DNA from: Cephalopachus bancanus
Taxonomy: Eukaryota > Chordata > Mammalia > Primates > Tarsiidae
Direction of reading: 5' to 3'
DNA length: 64,000 bases
Assembly: GCA_027257055.1 (NCBI GenBank)
Contig: JAPVLO010001009.1
Coordinates: forward strand, 186,001 to 250,000
Within the stretch, counting starts at the first letter, position 1; every line of letters begins with the position of its first letter. The translations under genes were made by a program, and so were the position numbers. Under the pieces are notes generated by a model. That model saw only the letters and a program-made list of their open reading frames with translations. It was not told the DNA's origin and did no database searches. Positions 23,013 to 37,335 of the stretch are shown piece by piece.

Positions 23013-23169
23013 CTTTTCAAAAAGACATTCCAATGGGTGTGAAATGGCATCTCATTGTGGTTTTGATTTGCATTTTCCTAATAATTAGTGATGTTGAACA
23101 CATTTCCATGTGTTTCTCGATATCTTCTTTGGTGTAATGTAATTATTAGATACACGTTTCCTAACGGTT

Positions 23170-24112
23170 GACCTTAAATAATAATTCTTCATCAATCTAT
23201 TAGCATGTACTAAGCACCTTCTACTGTGTGAATGCCTAATATACCACATATATGCCTAGCACAGATAAGTAGCGCCCCTAGCAAGGTAATGTCATGATGG
23301 CCAAGGTGACAACAGAGGGGAAGTTTTCCAAGGAGAGGGAATAGGATGGAGAATCTCCCAGCCATCTCACTCGGGAAGTCATTCTCCTGAAACTCTTCCA
23401 GCTGCCACAGCGCTTGCGGAAGGCACTTGATGGCAGCTTTCAGGGGCATTTCCCAGCAGTTGTGGAGAAGAATTAGAGCCACACATAGTGTAACCAGAAC
23501 CATAAAAATACAGTTCTTGAATACACTGTACTTTAAATCTGCAGTCTTACCAATCTTAGACAGGGGAACCTTTGCATTTAGGGTTCCCACTCTCGACAGT
23601 AGAAAGTAATGTGACCATCAGGATGCATAGGTGGGTCTGAAGACAAGCAGAGAAGAAAACTTTTTCATCCTCCTGAAGTGAAACTCTGTACCCATTTAAC
23701 AATACCTGCTCATTGCCTCCTCCCACAGTGACCACTATTCTACTTTCTGTCCCTGTGAAGAAAGGGTCTCACCCAAATCCGAAGGATAAGGGACACCAGA
23801 ATCATTCATCTATAAATGCATTCCATTTATTCATCACATATGAATACACAGCCTACTATATGCCAAACACTGTTTTAGGCCCACATTGGTGAACAAAACA
23901 AAGTTCCCGTAATCCTAGTGCTTAGCATGTCAGTCAGTAGAAAATAAATGATGAAAAATACATTATTTGAGCTGGAGATAAGTACTCTGCAGCAAAGAAA
24001 AATTAAAGAGTCACGTTTAATTATGCCGGAAAAGTATTATAACTACACATCGAATATGGTTATACCTAAGCTATAATTCTACATAATTCATCATAATTCA
24101 TTCCATAGTATA
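23170..24112. other. Unassigned sequence; one 126-codon minus frame
   Basis: The minus frame at 23210-23590 encodes a predicted hydrophobic stretch (residues about 28-45) and many Cys, but no family is recognised. A short L1M-like antisense piece may occupy about 23660-23760. Confidence 0.3.
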
Positions 24113-24123
24113 GATTCCATCTT

Positions 24124-24419
24124 TTTTTTTTTTTTTTTGAGTTGGAATCTCACTCTGTGACCCAGACTGGAGTGCAGTGGCCACTCCTGGCCACCGCAGC
24201 CTTGACCTGCTGGGCTCCAGTGATCCTTCTGCCTCAGCCTTCCAAGTAGCTGGAACTATAGGCGCGTGCTACCATGCCTAGCTAATTTTTTTTTTTTTTT
24301 ATTGTAGAGATGAGGTCTCACCAAGTTGCCCAGGCGGGTCTCAAACCCTCAAACTCAGGCAATTCACTCACCTCGGCCTCCCAAGGCGCGGGATTACAGG
24401 CTGAGCCACCAGCCCGGCC
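24124..24419 (-). mobile_element. Alu, young local subfamily, antisense
   Basis: TSD TAGATTCCATC before and TAGATTCAATC after; both arms. Confidence 0.92.
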
Positions 24420-24509
24420 CTAGATTCAATCATTTTAACTAATCTTCCTCTTGTCTTTCAAAGCTCTAGGTAAATAATGTCTACAAATATTATTTAAAGT
24501 AGTTATCTG

Positions 24510-25147
<638 letters not shown>

Positions 25148-25160
25148 TAAGAAACTCTAG

Positions 25161-25451
25161 GCCGGGCTTGGTAACCCAGCCTATAATCCCGCGCTTTGGG
25201 AGGCCGAGGTGAGTGAATTGCTTGAGTCTGCAGGTTTGAGACCCGCCTGGGCAACTTGGCAAGACCTCATCTCTACAATAACTCAAAAAAATTAGCCGGG
25301 TGTGGTAGTGCACGCCTGTGGTTCCGGCTACTTGGAAGGCTGAGGCGGAAGGATCGCCGGAGCCCAGCAGGTTGAGGCTGCGGTGGCCAGGAGCGTGCCA
25401 CTACACTCCAGTCTGGGCAACAGAGTGAGACTCCAATACAAAAAAAAAAAA
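25161..25451 (+). mobile_element. Alu, young local subfamily
   Basis: TSD AAGAAACTCTA on both sides; full dimer. Confidence 0.92.
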
Positions 25452-25704
25452 AGAAACTCTAAAATATATTTTGACTGGTGATTACCTTAAGATAGTTGTA
25501 TAGAACTTTTCAGAACGTAATGGTTTTTAAAGTCAGCAATCATCTCAATCAAACTTTTCTTTCCTTGTTACATAAAATTTTGCTTAACACAAAAGACGTG
25601 ATATTTTTGTTTTAAGAAGTGCACGTAAATGCACTCTTACATGTATGTGTGTATGGGTATCTTTTGTAGATCATATTAAAAAGTCTAACAAGATGCGTAT
25701 TTTA

Positions 25705-26285
25705 AATCTGGCTCTAAAATTCTTTGACATTCCTCCCCTTAGATGGTGTGGTCTATGTCTGTCCCCTTCCTCTTGTGTCTGGGCAAGCTGGTGACCACTT
25801 TAACAACGGAATATGACGGAAGTAGCACGATGCAGACTCCGAAGTTAATTTACGAGAAGTCACACCGTTTCTGACTGGTTCTCTTGGAACGTTCACTCTC
25901 TGGGAGTTTCATTTTGGGACAGTTCTTCTCGCAACCCAGCCACCATCCTGGGAGAGGCCCAACTCACACCGAGATGCTGAAGGGAAGTGGCTGGCTGAAG
26001 TCTCCCAGTGGACCAGAGTCTTCCAGTCAGGAGTCCCAGCTAAGACTAGCCTGCAGGACATGGAAGCCCAGTCAGCAGAGCTTTGAGTGAAGACGCTACG
26101 AGTGACTCCAGCCTCCAGAATGAGCCACCAGCAATTCTCCCAGCGCAGGCCCTGCACATCGCGAAGCAGAGACAAGCCATTTCACAATCCCCATCTGAAT
26201 GCGTGACACACAGAATCTGCACACATTATGATGTTTTGCAAGAGCCGGTAAGTCTGGGGTGGTGTGTTACTCAGCAGTGAATAGT
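25705..26285 (+). mobile_element. MaLR (MLT1-like) LTR
   Basis: GACATTCCTCCCCTTAGATGG near the start and GGGTGGTGTGTTACTCAGC-type ending (about 26255-26276) fit an ERVL-MaLR LTR. Open frames inside are incidental. Confidence 0.55.
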
Positions 26286-26317
26286 TATACTCAAGTACAC
26301 AACCAAACAATAGACCC

Positions 26318-26605
26318 CTGGTGGGGCATGGTGGCTCACATCTTTAATCCCAGGGCTTTGGAAGGCAGCAGCAGGAGGATCACTTGCAGCCAGGGGTTTG
26401 AGACCAGTCCGGGCAACATAGCGCGATGCCATCACTACAAAAATAGGCTAAAACTTAGCCAGTTGTGGTGGCACAGACCTGCAATTCCAGCGACGCAGGA
26501 GGCTGAGGGGGGAGAGCCTCCGCAGTTCGAGGCTACGGTGAACTATGGTTGTGCCACTGCACTCCAAGCTGGGAAATAGAGTGGGACCCAGTCTCAAAAG
26601 CAAAC
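26318..26605 (+). mobile_element. Alu, diverged dimer
   Basis: GGCTCACATCTTTAATCCC through AGTCTCAAAAGC; old copy. Confidence 0.85.
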
Positions 26606-27229
26606 AGACAAAACAGCAGGACACTACATACCAGAGGAGTAGTAATAGGATTTGAAAATATTTTCTTATCTCTATTTTCTAATTTTTGCATAATCAATGT
26701 ATTATGTGCCAGCCAAATAATGTTTTGCGAAGAATCTCAAGAATAATTAGAGAGATATTTGTATGCCTGCTCTCTCCTGGATTGGTTCCCTACTACTTAT
26801 TCAAGTTCTCTAACCAAGTTCCGATACTCCAAACTAAGAACGGAAAAATGCTAAGATCAGTCCGTAGATGGCATAAATAATCATGAAAATTACTTGCTGC
26901 ACCCACATTAAGTTTACTTTGTTTTATTTTAGACCCCAAATGACAAAGCTTATTTTTTCACCAATTTGAAAACGTATTAAGTTATTGAGATGGGTGGCTC
27001 CCACTACTTATACAGCAAGAAGAAAATGACCAAGGGGCACTTGGCACAATAAACATCACCAGTGAATTATACAAACAGGTTAGAACAAGCTCAGATTATG
27101 TGAAGAATGTGTGCCAGCTCATAAACTGACTTTAATTGTGATCCAAACTGTCCCAGGTGTGGGGGGTGGGCGGAACTAGCGTATTAGGTTTGGAGCAAGA
27201 GTGTGGTCGACTTTTTTATATTTAAAAAT
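26606..27229. other. Unassigned sequence
   Basis: No recognised repeat or gene. Confidence 0.35.
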
Positions 27230-27470
27230 AACTTACACTTGTTAAGTACTCAACCCTTTAAAGATTACTTTCACATGTACTATCACATGTCACCCTCACA
27301 ACAACCCCCGGTGCATGTACTGTACATGGTATTTTAGAGACAGAAATGGAATTGCTCAAGGTCATATAGCAAGCAGATGGCAAAAGACATCAAACTCAAG
27401 TCGTCTGACTCAACAAAGGAAAATCCATTAGACTCTTGTGCAGCTTTGTGCTTCTTTCCACAGCATCTCC
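27230..27470 (-). mobile_element. MIR SINE
   Basis: Antisense MIR: GTCACCCTCACAACAACCCC and CTCAAGGTCATATAGCAAGC. Confidence 0.7.
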
Positions 27471-27496
27471 AAATCTAAGAATTCATCCAATACAAT

Positions 27497-27615
27497 GTTC
27501 ACTATCTGGGAAATGGGGCGCCTGAGGCCTGACCCCCACCACTACACAACATGTCCATGTAACAAATACAATCATGTACCCCTGACTCTAAAATAAAAAC
27601 AGGGGAAAAAAAAGA
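27497..27615 (+). mobile_element. L1 3' terminus
   Basis: ATGTCCATGTAACAAATAC, then ACTCTAAAATAAAAAC and an A-rich tail. Severely 5'-truncated. Confidence 0.7.
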
Positions 27616-27780
27616 AAGAGTTCATCCAAAGTGGAAAGGAACATTTCCTGTTCCCCATCTTTGCAGGCTGAAATAAAAAAGTCATATGTTCTGTTTCAGT
27701 CAGGATCTCAGTCACAAGCAGCAGGAAACTACTCTGGTAGATTTAAGCAGGAGAGGAAACCTATTGGAAAAACAGTGCAC

Positions 27781-28070
27781 GGCCGGACCTGGTGGCTCAC
27801 ACTGTAATCCCAGCATTTTGGGAGGTTGAGTGGAAAGGACTGCTTGAGCCTAGGAGTTTGAGAACAGCTTGGGCAACATAGCGAGAACTTGTCTCTACAA
27901 AAAATCAAAACATTATTAGCCAGGCGTAGTGGTGTGTGCCTGCAGTCCCAGCTGCTCAGAAGGCTGAGACAGGAGGATCACCTGAGCCCAGGAGCTCAAG
28001 GCTGTGGTGAGCTGTGATTGTGCCACTGCACTTCAGCCTGGATGACAGAGTGAGAGCCCAACTCAAAAAG
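27781..28070 (+). mobile_element. Alu, dimeric
   Basis: GGTGGCTCACACTGTAATCCC to GAGAGCCCAACTC; decayed TSD around ACAGTGCA / ACAGTATGCA. Confidence 0.88.
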
Positions 28071-29022
28071 GGAAGAAAAGACAGTATGCATCTGATGGAA
28101 CCTTTGGGAGGACATGAACCAGACTGGGAGCCATACCCATATTTGTACTGGGCAAGATAGAGACCACTGGTGCTGCCCCTGGGCACAGCCAGCTCGCACC
28201 CTCACCCACTGACAGTGCATACCAGACACTGCTGCTTGAAGACACTGTTCCTGTGTCTGCAAACAGCTACCAGACAAGATTCTGCCAGGCTCCTTCTTTG
28301 CGTGACTATTGTCATTTCAAAATCTAGGGCATATGCTCTGATCAGTGGCCATTGTGCCTTTACCCTGGCTGCAAGAGGGGCCTGGGATCACCTACGTTTT
28401 TTTTTTAGAAAAGGTGGCTGCTGTCTGGCTCTAGTCCCAATCTCCCTTGCGGTTATGTGAATCAGCTCACTTCTGCTGACATGCGGGAAGATGTGCCACT
28501 CAGATCCCTGTTCCAGAGAGAGTGCACTGCTGGACAGCAAGAAGTATAGTTAGCTGTCAGCTCTCAAACTGAGGTCATTCTTACCTCAGGGTGGCCCCTA
28601 GCCAACGACTGAGCGAGGCAGTGACACAAAGACCTAGCCATTTCTTTCTGTCCAGTGCAGGATTCCTTGATGGGGTTCTAAACACACTATCTCAGAATGT
28701 GGCACCTTGGCATCTAAGAAGACAGCAGAAGCAGGAAGGTCTCTCTAACCGTCTCCCACCCTCCTCCCCTGAAGTAGGCCTTAAAAGAATTCTCTGACCT
28801 TCTTCTGAAGCAGGTCACAAGACCCTTACTCGAGAGGCACCTTTCCTACTTTCCTATACCTACAGGAAAGGAATCTCTTTACCTCTAAAGACACAGGGAC
28901 ACAGAAAATAATCCGAACAGACTGTCCTTGCTGAATTACCCCCAGTTTATTACCATTAGTCAGACCCTCTGCCCAGTGGCATTTCTCTACAACTATCAGT
29001 TTCTTCAACAGATTTACCATAG
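28071..29022. other. Unassigned sequence
   Basis: No recognised element; several short frames without domains. May contain old decayed repeats. Confidence 0.35.
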
Positions 29023-29328
29023 ACCGGGTGTGGTGGCTCATATGTGCAATCCCAGCACTTCAGGAGACCGAGGTGAGAGGATTTCCTGAACCCAGGGGTT
29101 CGAGGCCAGCCTGGGCAACATGGTGAGACCTTATCTCTACAATAAACTAAAAAAAAAATTTAACCTGGCATGGAGGTACACACCTATAGTCCCAGCTACT
29201 CAGGAGGCTAGGGAGGGAAAATCGCCTGAGCCCAGCAGGTGGAGGCTGCGGTAACTGTGGTCATGCTACTGGGCTCCAGCCTGGGCAACAGAGGAAGACC
29301 CTAACTCAAAAAAAAAAAAAAAAAAAAA
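29023..29328 (+). mobile_element. Alu, dimeric
   Basis: Full dimer with ACAATAAACT linker and a 20-nt A-tail. Confidence 0.9.
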
Positions 29329-29440
29329 CAACCCAGCATAAAAACACATGGACTTCTCTATGTCTTTGGGTCTTCATCTCCACAGGGTCATGTGTCACAT
29401 GAAACTTACAAGAAGTAAGTGTTAATGCTTTTCTCTTGTT

Positions 29441-29728
29441 TTTTGTTGTTGTTGTTGTTTTTCAGTTGGAGTCTCACTCTGTCGCCCAGACTGGAGTGCA
29501 GTGGCCGCTTCCGGCCACCGCAGCCTCAACCTGCTGGGCTCCGGCGATCCTTCCGCCTCAGCCTTCCGAGTAGCCGGAATTACAGGCATGTGCTACCACC
29601 CCGGCTGATTGTTTGATTTATTGTAGAGATGAGGTCTCGCTGCCCAGGTGGGTCTCGAACCCGCGGACTCAGGCAATCCGCTCACTTCAGCCTCCCAAAG
29701 GATTACAGGCTAAACCATCAAGCCAGGC
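29441..29728 (-). mobile_element. Alu, young local subfamily, antisense
   Basis: Perfect 14-bp TSD GCTTTTCTCTTGTT (29427-29440, 29729-29742). Lacks the ACTTGG-type linker-side hexamer (GAGGTCTCGCTGCCCAGG). Tail carries (TTG)n. Confidence 0.94.
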
Positions 29729-29742
29729 GCTTTTCTCTTGTT

Positions 29743-30585
29743 AATCTGTCTTTTGTTATGGGGCCTCTGTCATGAACCTACCAGCGGCAAAGAAAGGTAC
29801 TGCTTTTTCTCCCTTTGTCCCTCTACTGAGCATTCTTGGCTTTGGAACTTGCCGGGCTGACAGGGAAGTGTCAGGAATCTCTTCCCCAGATTACTCCTTG
29901 GATGGGATGCTGACACACTTAGAATCTTTACAGTGTTGCCTGGTGGCTCACCCCCTTTCTTTTTCTTTTTGCATTCTGAACTAACTCCATCTCAGTCTCT
30001 GCTTCCCAGGAAGCCCAGTGTGCATACAACCACCACCCACTTTGTTCACGGTTCTATGGGCCATTGGTTCTGGCTGGGCTCAGCTGGGATGGCTGATCTC
30101 TGCTCCACAGGGTCTCTCATCCTCCAGAAGACTCACTGGACATGTCTACGTGTCCATGTGGCTACCGAGGAGGAGTCCCAGAGAGCAAATGGAAGGCCTC
30201 TTAAATTCATCTTCCGCCACATCCTACAAAGCCCCCACCGGCCAGAATCCAGAGGAGGAGAAACACACCCCACCTCCCTCTTAGCAGGAGGAGCTGGAAA
30301 GTTGCCCTGCAAGGGCCTGCACACGGGGCAGAGTGGAGGGTTGTGTCTGTGCAAGTTGCTCACTTAGGTCCAGTCTCATGATTAGGTTGTCCACAGAGAA
30401 AAGTGAGCAGAAGTGAAATGTGTGTTTATGAGCCTGGGCCTTCCTTTGCAGAACCATGCCTACCCCCCTTCCTGCCACCCCAAATTCATCCAGTTTGTGA
30501 TGCAGATGTCGTCAAGCAGAGCTACACTCTGGGAAGAACCTGAGCTGTTGAGTAGCAAGAGAGGTGTCCTGCTGACCAGGGTCAT
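29743..30585. other. Unassigned sequence, probably old repeat in part
   Basis: The phrase TTCCGCCACATCCTAC and surroundings (about 30100-30300) recall an old dispersed repeat I cannot name. Overlapping short frames (30018-30367) have no domains. Confidence 0.3.
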
Positions 30586-30930
30586 AAAGGGGAGAGGGAG
30601 GAAGAGAGAGAGAAACAGAGGGAGAGAGAGGGAGAGGGAGAGAGAGAGGGAGAGGGAGAGCTGGAGGGAGAGAGGGAGGAAGAGAGGGAGGAAGAGAGGG
30701 AGGAAGAGAGGGAGAGGGAAACAGAGAGAGAGGGACAGGGAGGGAGGGAGAGGGAAAGGGAGGGAGGGAGAGGCAGAGAGAGGGACAGGGAGAGAAGGAG
30801 GGGGGAGGGAGGAAGAGGGAGAGAGAGGGACAGGGAGGGAAGCAGGGGGGAGGGAGGGAGATGGGGGGAGAGAGAGGGAGAGAAAGACAGGGAGAGAGTG
30901 GGAGGGAGAGAGGGAGAGACAGAGAGAGAA
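30586..30930 (+). repeat. Long polypurine (GGGA/GAGA)n tract
   Basis: About 345 bp of nearly pure G/A on the plus strand with a few C/T breaks. Gives an Arg/Glu-rich open frame that is not a gene. Confidence 0.95.
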
Positions 30931-30931
30931 C

Positions 30932-31365
30932 TGAGCCTTTTTACCCTTTAAACCACTGCACTTTGGGACTCTTTGTTATGGCACATTGGCAATACCCTAA
31001 CTAGTGCATATGAAAACTGATGTAGGTACTGAAATGGGTGGGGGGATGTTCAATAAGGAGTTTTAGAGAGACGCGCCTGTGTGTGCCTAAAGCAACAGCC
31101 TTGTCTTTTCCTAAGTAACCACCAGTCAAGCTCTTCATTACGTTTCGATGCCGATTGCAGCTCACTCTCCCCCAGAAATGGCAGTATGCTGAACCAGATC
31201 TTGAATCAGTACGGGCAACTCAACAGGGCCTCTTTCAGGTGGGTTGCAGATGATGGGAAGCTGAAGTCAAACTATTAACAAATTATTAACATTTGACACC
31301 GTTTCATCAGCGGTAAGATGGGAATAATAATAACAATATCTAAAGTAAATATAGCAAGCTATTAT
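30932..31365. other. Unassigned sequence; possible LTR-like end
   Basis: GGGACTCTTTGTTATGGCAC (about 30963-30982) recalls the 3' end of some MaLR LTRs; otherwise unassigned. Confidence 0.3.
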
Positions 31366-31640
31366 TATTTTTTGAATCAAGGTCTCATTTGGTCACTCAG
31401 ACTGGAGTGCAGTGACACGATCACTTCAACTCCTGGGCTGAAGGGATTCACCTTCCTCTTTCCTGAGCAGCTGGTACTACAGGTGTCTGCTACCACGCCC
31501 AGCTAATTTTTTGATTTTTTATGAAGACAAGGTTTCAATATGTTGTCTAGGCTGATCTCAAACTCCTGGGCTCAAGCTATCCTCCCATCTCCAACTTCCA
31601 AAGTACTGGGATTATAGGCGTGAGCCATGGCACTTGGCCA
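31366..31640 (-). mobile_element. Alu, dimeric, antisense
   Basis: AAGGTCTCATTTGGTCACTC to GAGCCATGGCACTTGGCC; old. Confidence 0.88.
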
Positions 31641-31662
31641 AATAGAGTAAATTTATTTTTCC

Positions 31663-31947
31663 TTTTTTTTTTTTGAGTCAGAGTCTCACTCTGTCATCCA
31701 GGCTGGAGTGGCTCACAGCCACCACAGCCTTGACCTGCTAGGCCCAGGCAATCCTCCAACCTCAGCCTTCCAAGCAGCTGGAAGTACAGGCGCATGCCAC
31801 CACACCCGGCTAATTTTTTGACTTATTGTAGAGACAAGGTCTCACCAAGTTGTCCAAGCTAGTCTCAAACCCGTGGGCTCAGGAAATTCTCTCACCTCAG
31901 CCTCCTAAAGTGCTGGTATTATAGGCGTGAGTCACCACGCCCGGCCT
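31663..31947 (-). mobile_element. Alu, dimeric, antisense
   Basis: GAGTCAGAGTCTCACTCTGTC to CACGCCCGGCC; tandem neighbour in the same orientation as the previous Alu. Confidence 0.9.
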
Positions 31948-32147
31948 CACACGCACACTTTTACAGATCATTTGAGACAATATGTTTTGGTTCATAAATT
32001 AGACTTGCAATCTGAGGCTCCCTGACAATCTCCAAGCAGCTTGGGAGACCCTGATTCAGATACACGTGTAGGAGTTTGCAGTTGAATTTCCCAGGAGAGT
32101 GAGTTGCACCCAATTACTGGCTTTCTATAATCAAGAATTTAGCAATC

Positions 32148-32442
32148 GGCCAAGTGCAGTAGCTCACGCCAGTAATCCTAGCACTTTGGGAAGTGGAGGC
32201 AAGAGCACCGCTTGAGCCTAGGGGTTCAAGACCAGTCGGGGCAACTTGGCAAGACCTCATCTCTACAATAAATCAAAAAATTATCTGGGCATGGTGGTGC
32301 GTACTGGTAGCTCCAGCTACTTGGAAGGCTAGTCTGAGGAAGAAGGATAGTCTGAGCCCAGCATGATGACGCTGTGGTAGCCATGAGTGTGCCATTGCAC
32401 TCCAGCCTGGGTGACAGTGAGACTCTGATTCAAAAAAAAAAG
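32148..32442 (+). mobile_element. Alu, dimeric
   Basis: TSD GAATTTAGCAAT on both sides (about 32135-32146 and 32449-32460); full dimer with GACTCTGATTC end. Confidence 0.92.
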
Positions 32443-32534
32443 AGAGAGAATTTAGCAATTGTCAGTGGCTCCTCTGGTTAGCTGTTTAGTTTTTGAGTGC
32501 TAAATAAAATATAATGAAAATCTTCATTGAAACA

Positions 32535-32925
32535 CTTTGGGAGGCTGAGGTGAGAATTGCCTGAGCCCACAGGTTCGAGACCAGCCTGGGCAACTCGGTG
32601 AGACACCATCTCTACAATAAATCAAAAAATTATCTGGGCATGGTGGCGTGTGCCTCTAATCCCAGCACTTTGGGAGACTGAGGTGAGAGGATTGCCTGAG
32701 CTCACGGGTTTGAGACCAGCCTGGGCAACTTGGCGAGACACCATCTCTACAATAAATAATAATAATAATAAAAGCCAGGTGTGGTGGCACATGCTTGTAG
32801 TTCCAGCTACTTGGAAGGCTGAGGCAGAAGGATCACCTGAGCCCTACAGGTCGAGGCTACAGTGGCCAGGAGCATGCCAGTCTGGGTGAAAAAATGAGAC
32901 TCCTACTCAAAAAAAAAACCCATAA
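32535..32925 (+). mobile_element. Three-armed Alu (left-left-right)
   Basis: Perfect TSD CTTCATTGAAACA (32522-32534, 32926-32938) encloses a truncated left arm, a second left arm (CTCTAATCCCAGC at about 32653), a linker expanded to (AAT)n, and a shortened right arm. A single TSD pair means it inserted as one unit. Confidence 0.88.
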
Positions 32926-33064
32926 CTTCATTGAAACAAAACCTCTACTTTTTATCCTGTCACAGATATATATTCATTTTTAGAGAAGATAGATAATAAG
33001 AAAAAAATGGCTACAATCCTACTAAATGATAACTGCAATTATTTTATTTTATTTTATTTTATTT

Positions 33065-33370
33065 GCATCGTGGCCTCACTTTGTTGCCCAGACTGGAATG
33101 CAGTGGCACATTATGGCTCACCAAAGCCACAACCTCCTGGGCTCAGGTGATCCTTCTGCCTCAGCCTCCTGAGTAGCTGGGACAATAGGTGTGTGCCACC
33201 ATGCCTGGCTAATTTTATTTATTTATTCATTTATTTATTTATTTCATTTGTAGAGACGAGGTCTCACTATGCTCCTAAGATTGGTCTTGAACTCCTCAGC
33301 TCAAGCAAGTCTCCCACCTCAGCCTCCCAAAGTGTTGGGATTATAGTCATGAGCCATCATGCCTGACCTG
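33065..33370 (-). mobile_element. Alu, dimeric, antisense
   Basis: CTCACTTTGTTGCCCAGAC to GAGCCATCATGCC; the linker has (TTTA)n at 33215-33245 and the tail (ATTTT)n. Confidence 0.9.
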
Positions 33371-33405
33371 ACAATGAACATTTTGGCATAATTTCTTCTG
33401 AAACC

Positions 33406-35549
<2,144 letters not shown>

Positions 35550-35689
35550 TGAAACCCATATACTTTAATAAGCTTCTGATAAGTAGGCATTTTATATTTA
35601 CATGAGAAATGTTCTCATTTTTACTTCAGGTTAGGGATAGGTATGATGTTTCTTTATGAGACTGTGAAACTGCCTTTTAATTTTTTTAA

Positions 35690-35975
35690 TTTTTTGGGTC
35701 AGAGTCTCACTCTGTCGCCCAGGCTGGAGTGCAGTGGCACGCTCACAGCCACTGCAGCCTCCACATGCTGGGCTCAGGAGAGCCTTCCGCTTCAGCCTTT
35801 CAAGTAGCTGGAACTACAGGCATGCGCCACAATGCCCGGTTAATTTTTTGATTTTTTGTAGAGATGAGGTCTCGCCAAGTTGCCCAGGCTGGTCTCAAAC
35901 CCGTGGGCTCAGGCAATTCTCTTACCTCAGCCTCCCAAAGTGTTGGGATTATAGGTGTGAGCCATCGCTCCAGGC
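35690..35975 (-). mobile_element. Alu, dimeric, antisense
   Basis: GGGTCAGAGTCTCACTCTGTC to GAGCCATCGCTCCAGGCC. Confidence 0.9.
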
Positions 35976-36509
35976 CATGTTTATTTTCTATATCATCTCT
36001 CTCCTAGTCTCTCTCCTTATCTAAAACATTCATCAAACTAAGTGTTAGGTACCCTCCTTTTCTTGGCAGGGACCAAGTGTGTGTGCTCCCTTTCCCAGTT
36101 ATATAAGGAGGCAGAGGGAAAGGGCTCCGGCCTCCTAGGCATCATGGTGTCATGTCTTTCTGCCGGCGACTTCTTATTCTCCATTTCTATCCTCAAGGAC
36201 CGAGATGCTGGGAAAGAAGAGAAAAAAAAAACAAAACCCAAACTAACAAAAAATGAAGTGCTATGTGGTTTCCTCTCCTCTCTGAAAGGATGGTTTTGAG
36301 AATCCTCATTTTCTAAGAAGCCAAAATAAGAGTAGAGGGATACAAAAAACAAAAACAGGAAAACCAGGATGTATTTATTATATGTATGGCATTTAATTTA
36401 ATTCAATTCAGCTCTTGGTTAACGAGGTCCATTTGGATTTAGAAATTTGCCTGCATTTGCGGGGTTACCTATTGGGACCTTCAGGACCTTAATGTAGGGA
36501 GCAGAGGTG
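35976..36509. other. Unassigned sequence
   Basis: A 104-codon minus frame (36038-36352) has no recognised domain. Ends at the LTR target site. Confidence 0.35.
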
Positions 36510-36515
36510 TGGGAG

Positions 36516-36591
36516 TGCCGGAGACCAGCTCCAGCCGGGTTCAGGGTACCCCAAAGGTGGAGACGGCATCAGCGATCGGGGGGAAGAAGAA

Positions 36592-36625
<34 letters not shown>

Positions 36626-37329
36626 AGAGACTGGACTGCAGTCTAGTGCAGAAGCCGTTTATTGGGAATTACAACGGGTCTTTTATACACAGTCAGGTGT
36701 GTGAGGGGCGTTCCCCTGTTCTTTCAGGTATAATCCCATAACCTAATCCATGAAACCTTAATCCATGATTGCCTTTAAACCCTTTTCATATTGCCTATAA
36801 AACCTTTTCATACTAATACCAAGTTAAACAATTCTATAGAGACTTAAATACTTTACAAACGAAAGTGGCCCATCCCAGAATGTTTGGAATGTGGCCCAGT
36901 CCAAAGTTCACAGTGGGCTACCTGCAAGTAACCCAGCCACATTCTTTCAACAAAATGGCTGTCTTCTAAAACTATATTCTACAATTTACACCTTATTCAA
37001 CTTCAATAAATCCTAAGATCATGACCCAGAAGCCTGTGACCAATACTAATGCTCTTAGATGAGACCCGAGTTTGAATTGTAAGTTGTGTGAAAGCCAAAA
37101 CTGCAGTTTGTGGAAGAATGGGAGCAATGAGCTTCTAAAGTTAGCTTGTGTTCATCCCGGTCTCAGAGTTTTCATGTTTTGAACTCACAGGAGCTTAATC
37201 TGGTTAGTGCTGAGTAGAAAGGGGGAGGAAATGGGGTCAATAGCTCCCAAACACATCCTAGTGGTCTCGGGGTCAACGGCCCTTCCTGATCCCTAACGCT
37301 CAGTGGACCTCCGTGGGCGCCTCCCAACA
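36516..37329 (-). mobile_element. Class-II (ERVK-like) solo LTR
   Basis: 814 bp with TG...CA ends and a perfect 6-bp TSD TGGGAG (36510-36515, 37330-37335), typical of class II. Read on the minus strand it starts TGTTGGGAGG like betaretroviral/IAP-type LTRs, with TATAAAAG (36680-36687 complement) and AATAAA (36658-36663 complement) only about 20 bp apart. A (GA)n tract lies at 36581-36632. No internal viral genes remain. Confidence 0.9.
36581..36632 (+). repeat. (GA)n microsatellite within LTR
   Basis: About 50 bp of GA repeats inside the LTR's downstream half. Confidence 0.9.
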
Positions 37330-37335
37330 TGGGAG

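Larger units (their letters stand above)
21990..23165 (-). mobile_element. Old L1M fragment, antisense, split by Alu
   Basis: Antisense ORF2-end phrases (CAGTCCCACCAGCAATGC at about 22588, GATTTGCATTTTCCTAATAA at about 23066). Interrupted by a pyrimidine tract and an Alu. Confidence 0.65.

Noticed and set aside
29933..30367. 144-codon plus frame
   Set aside because: Several frames overlap the same region and none has a domain; old repeat-like sequence.
30413..30934. 173-codon plus frame
   Set aside because: Mostly a translation of the GA-rich tract.
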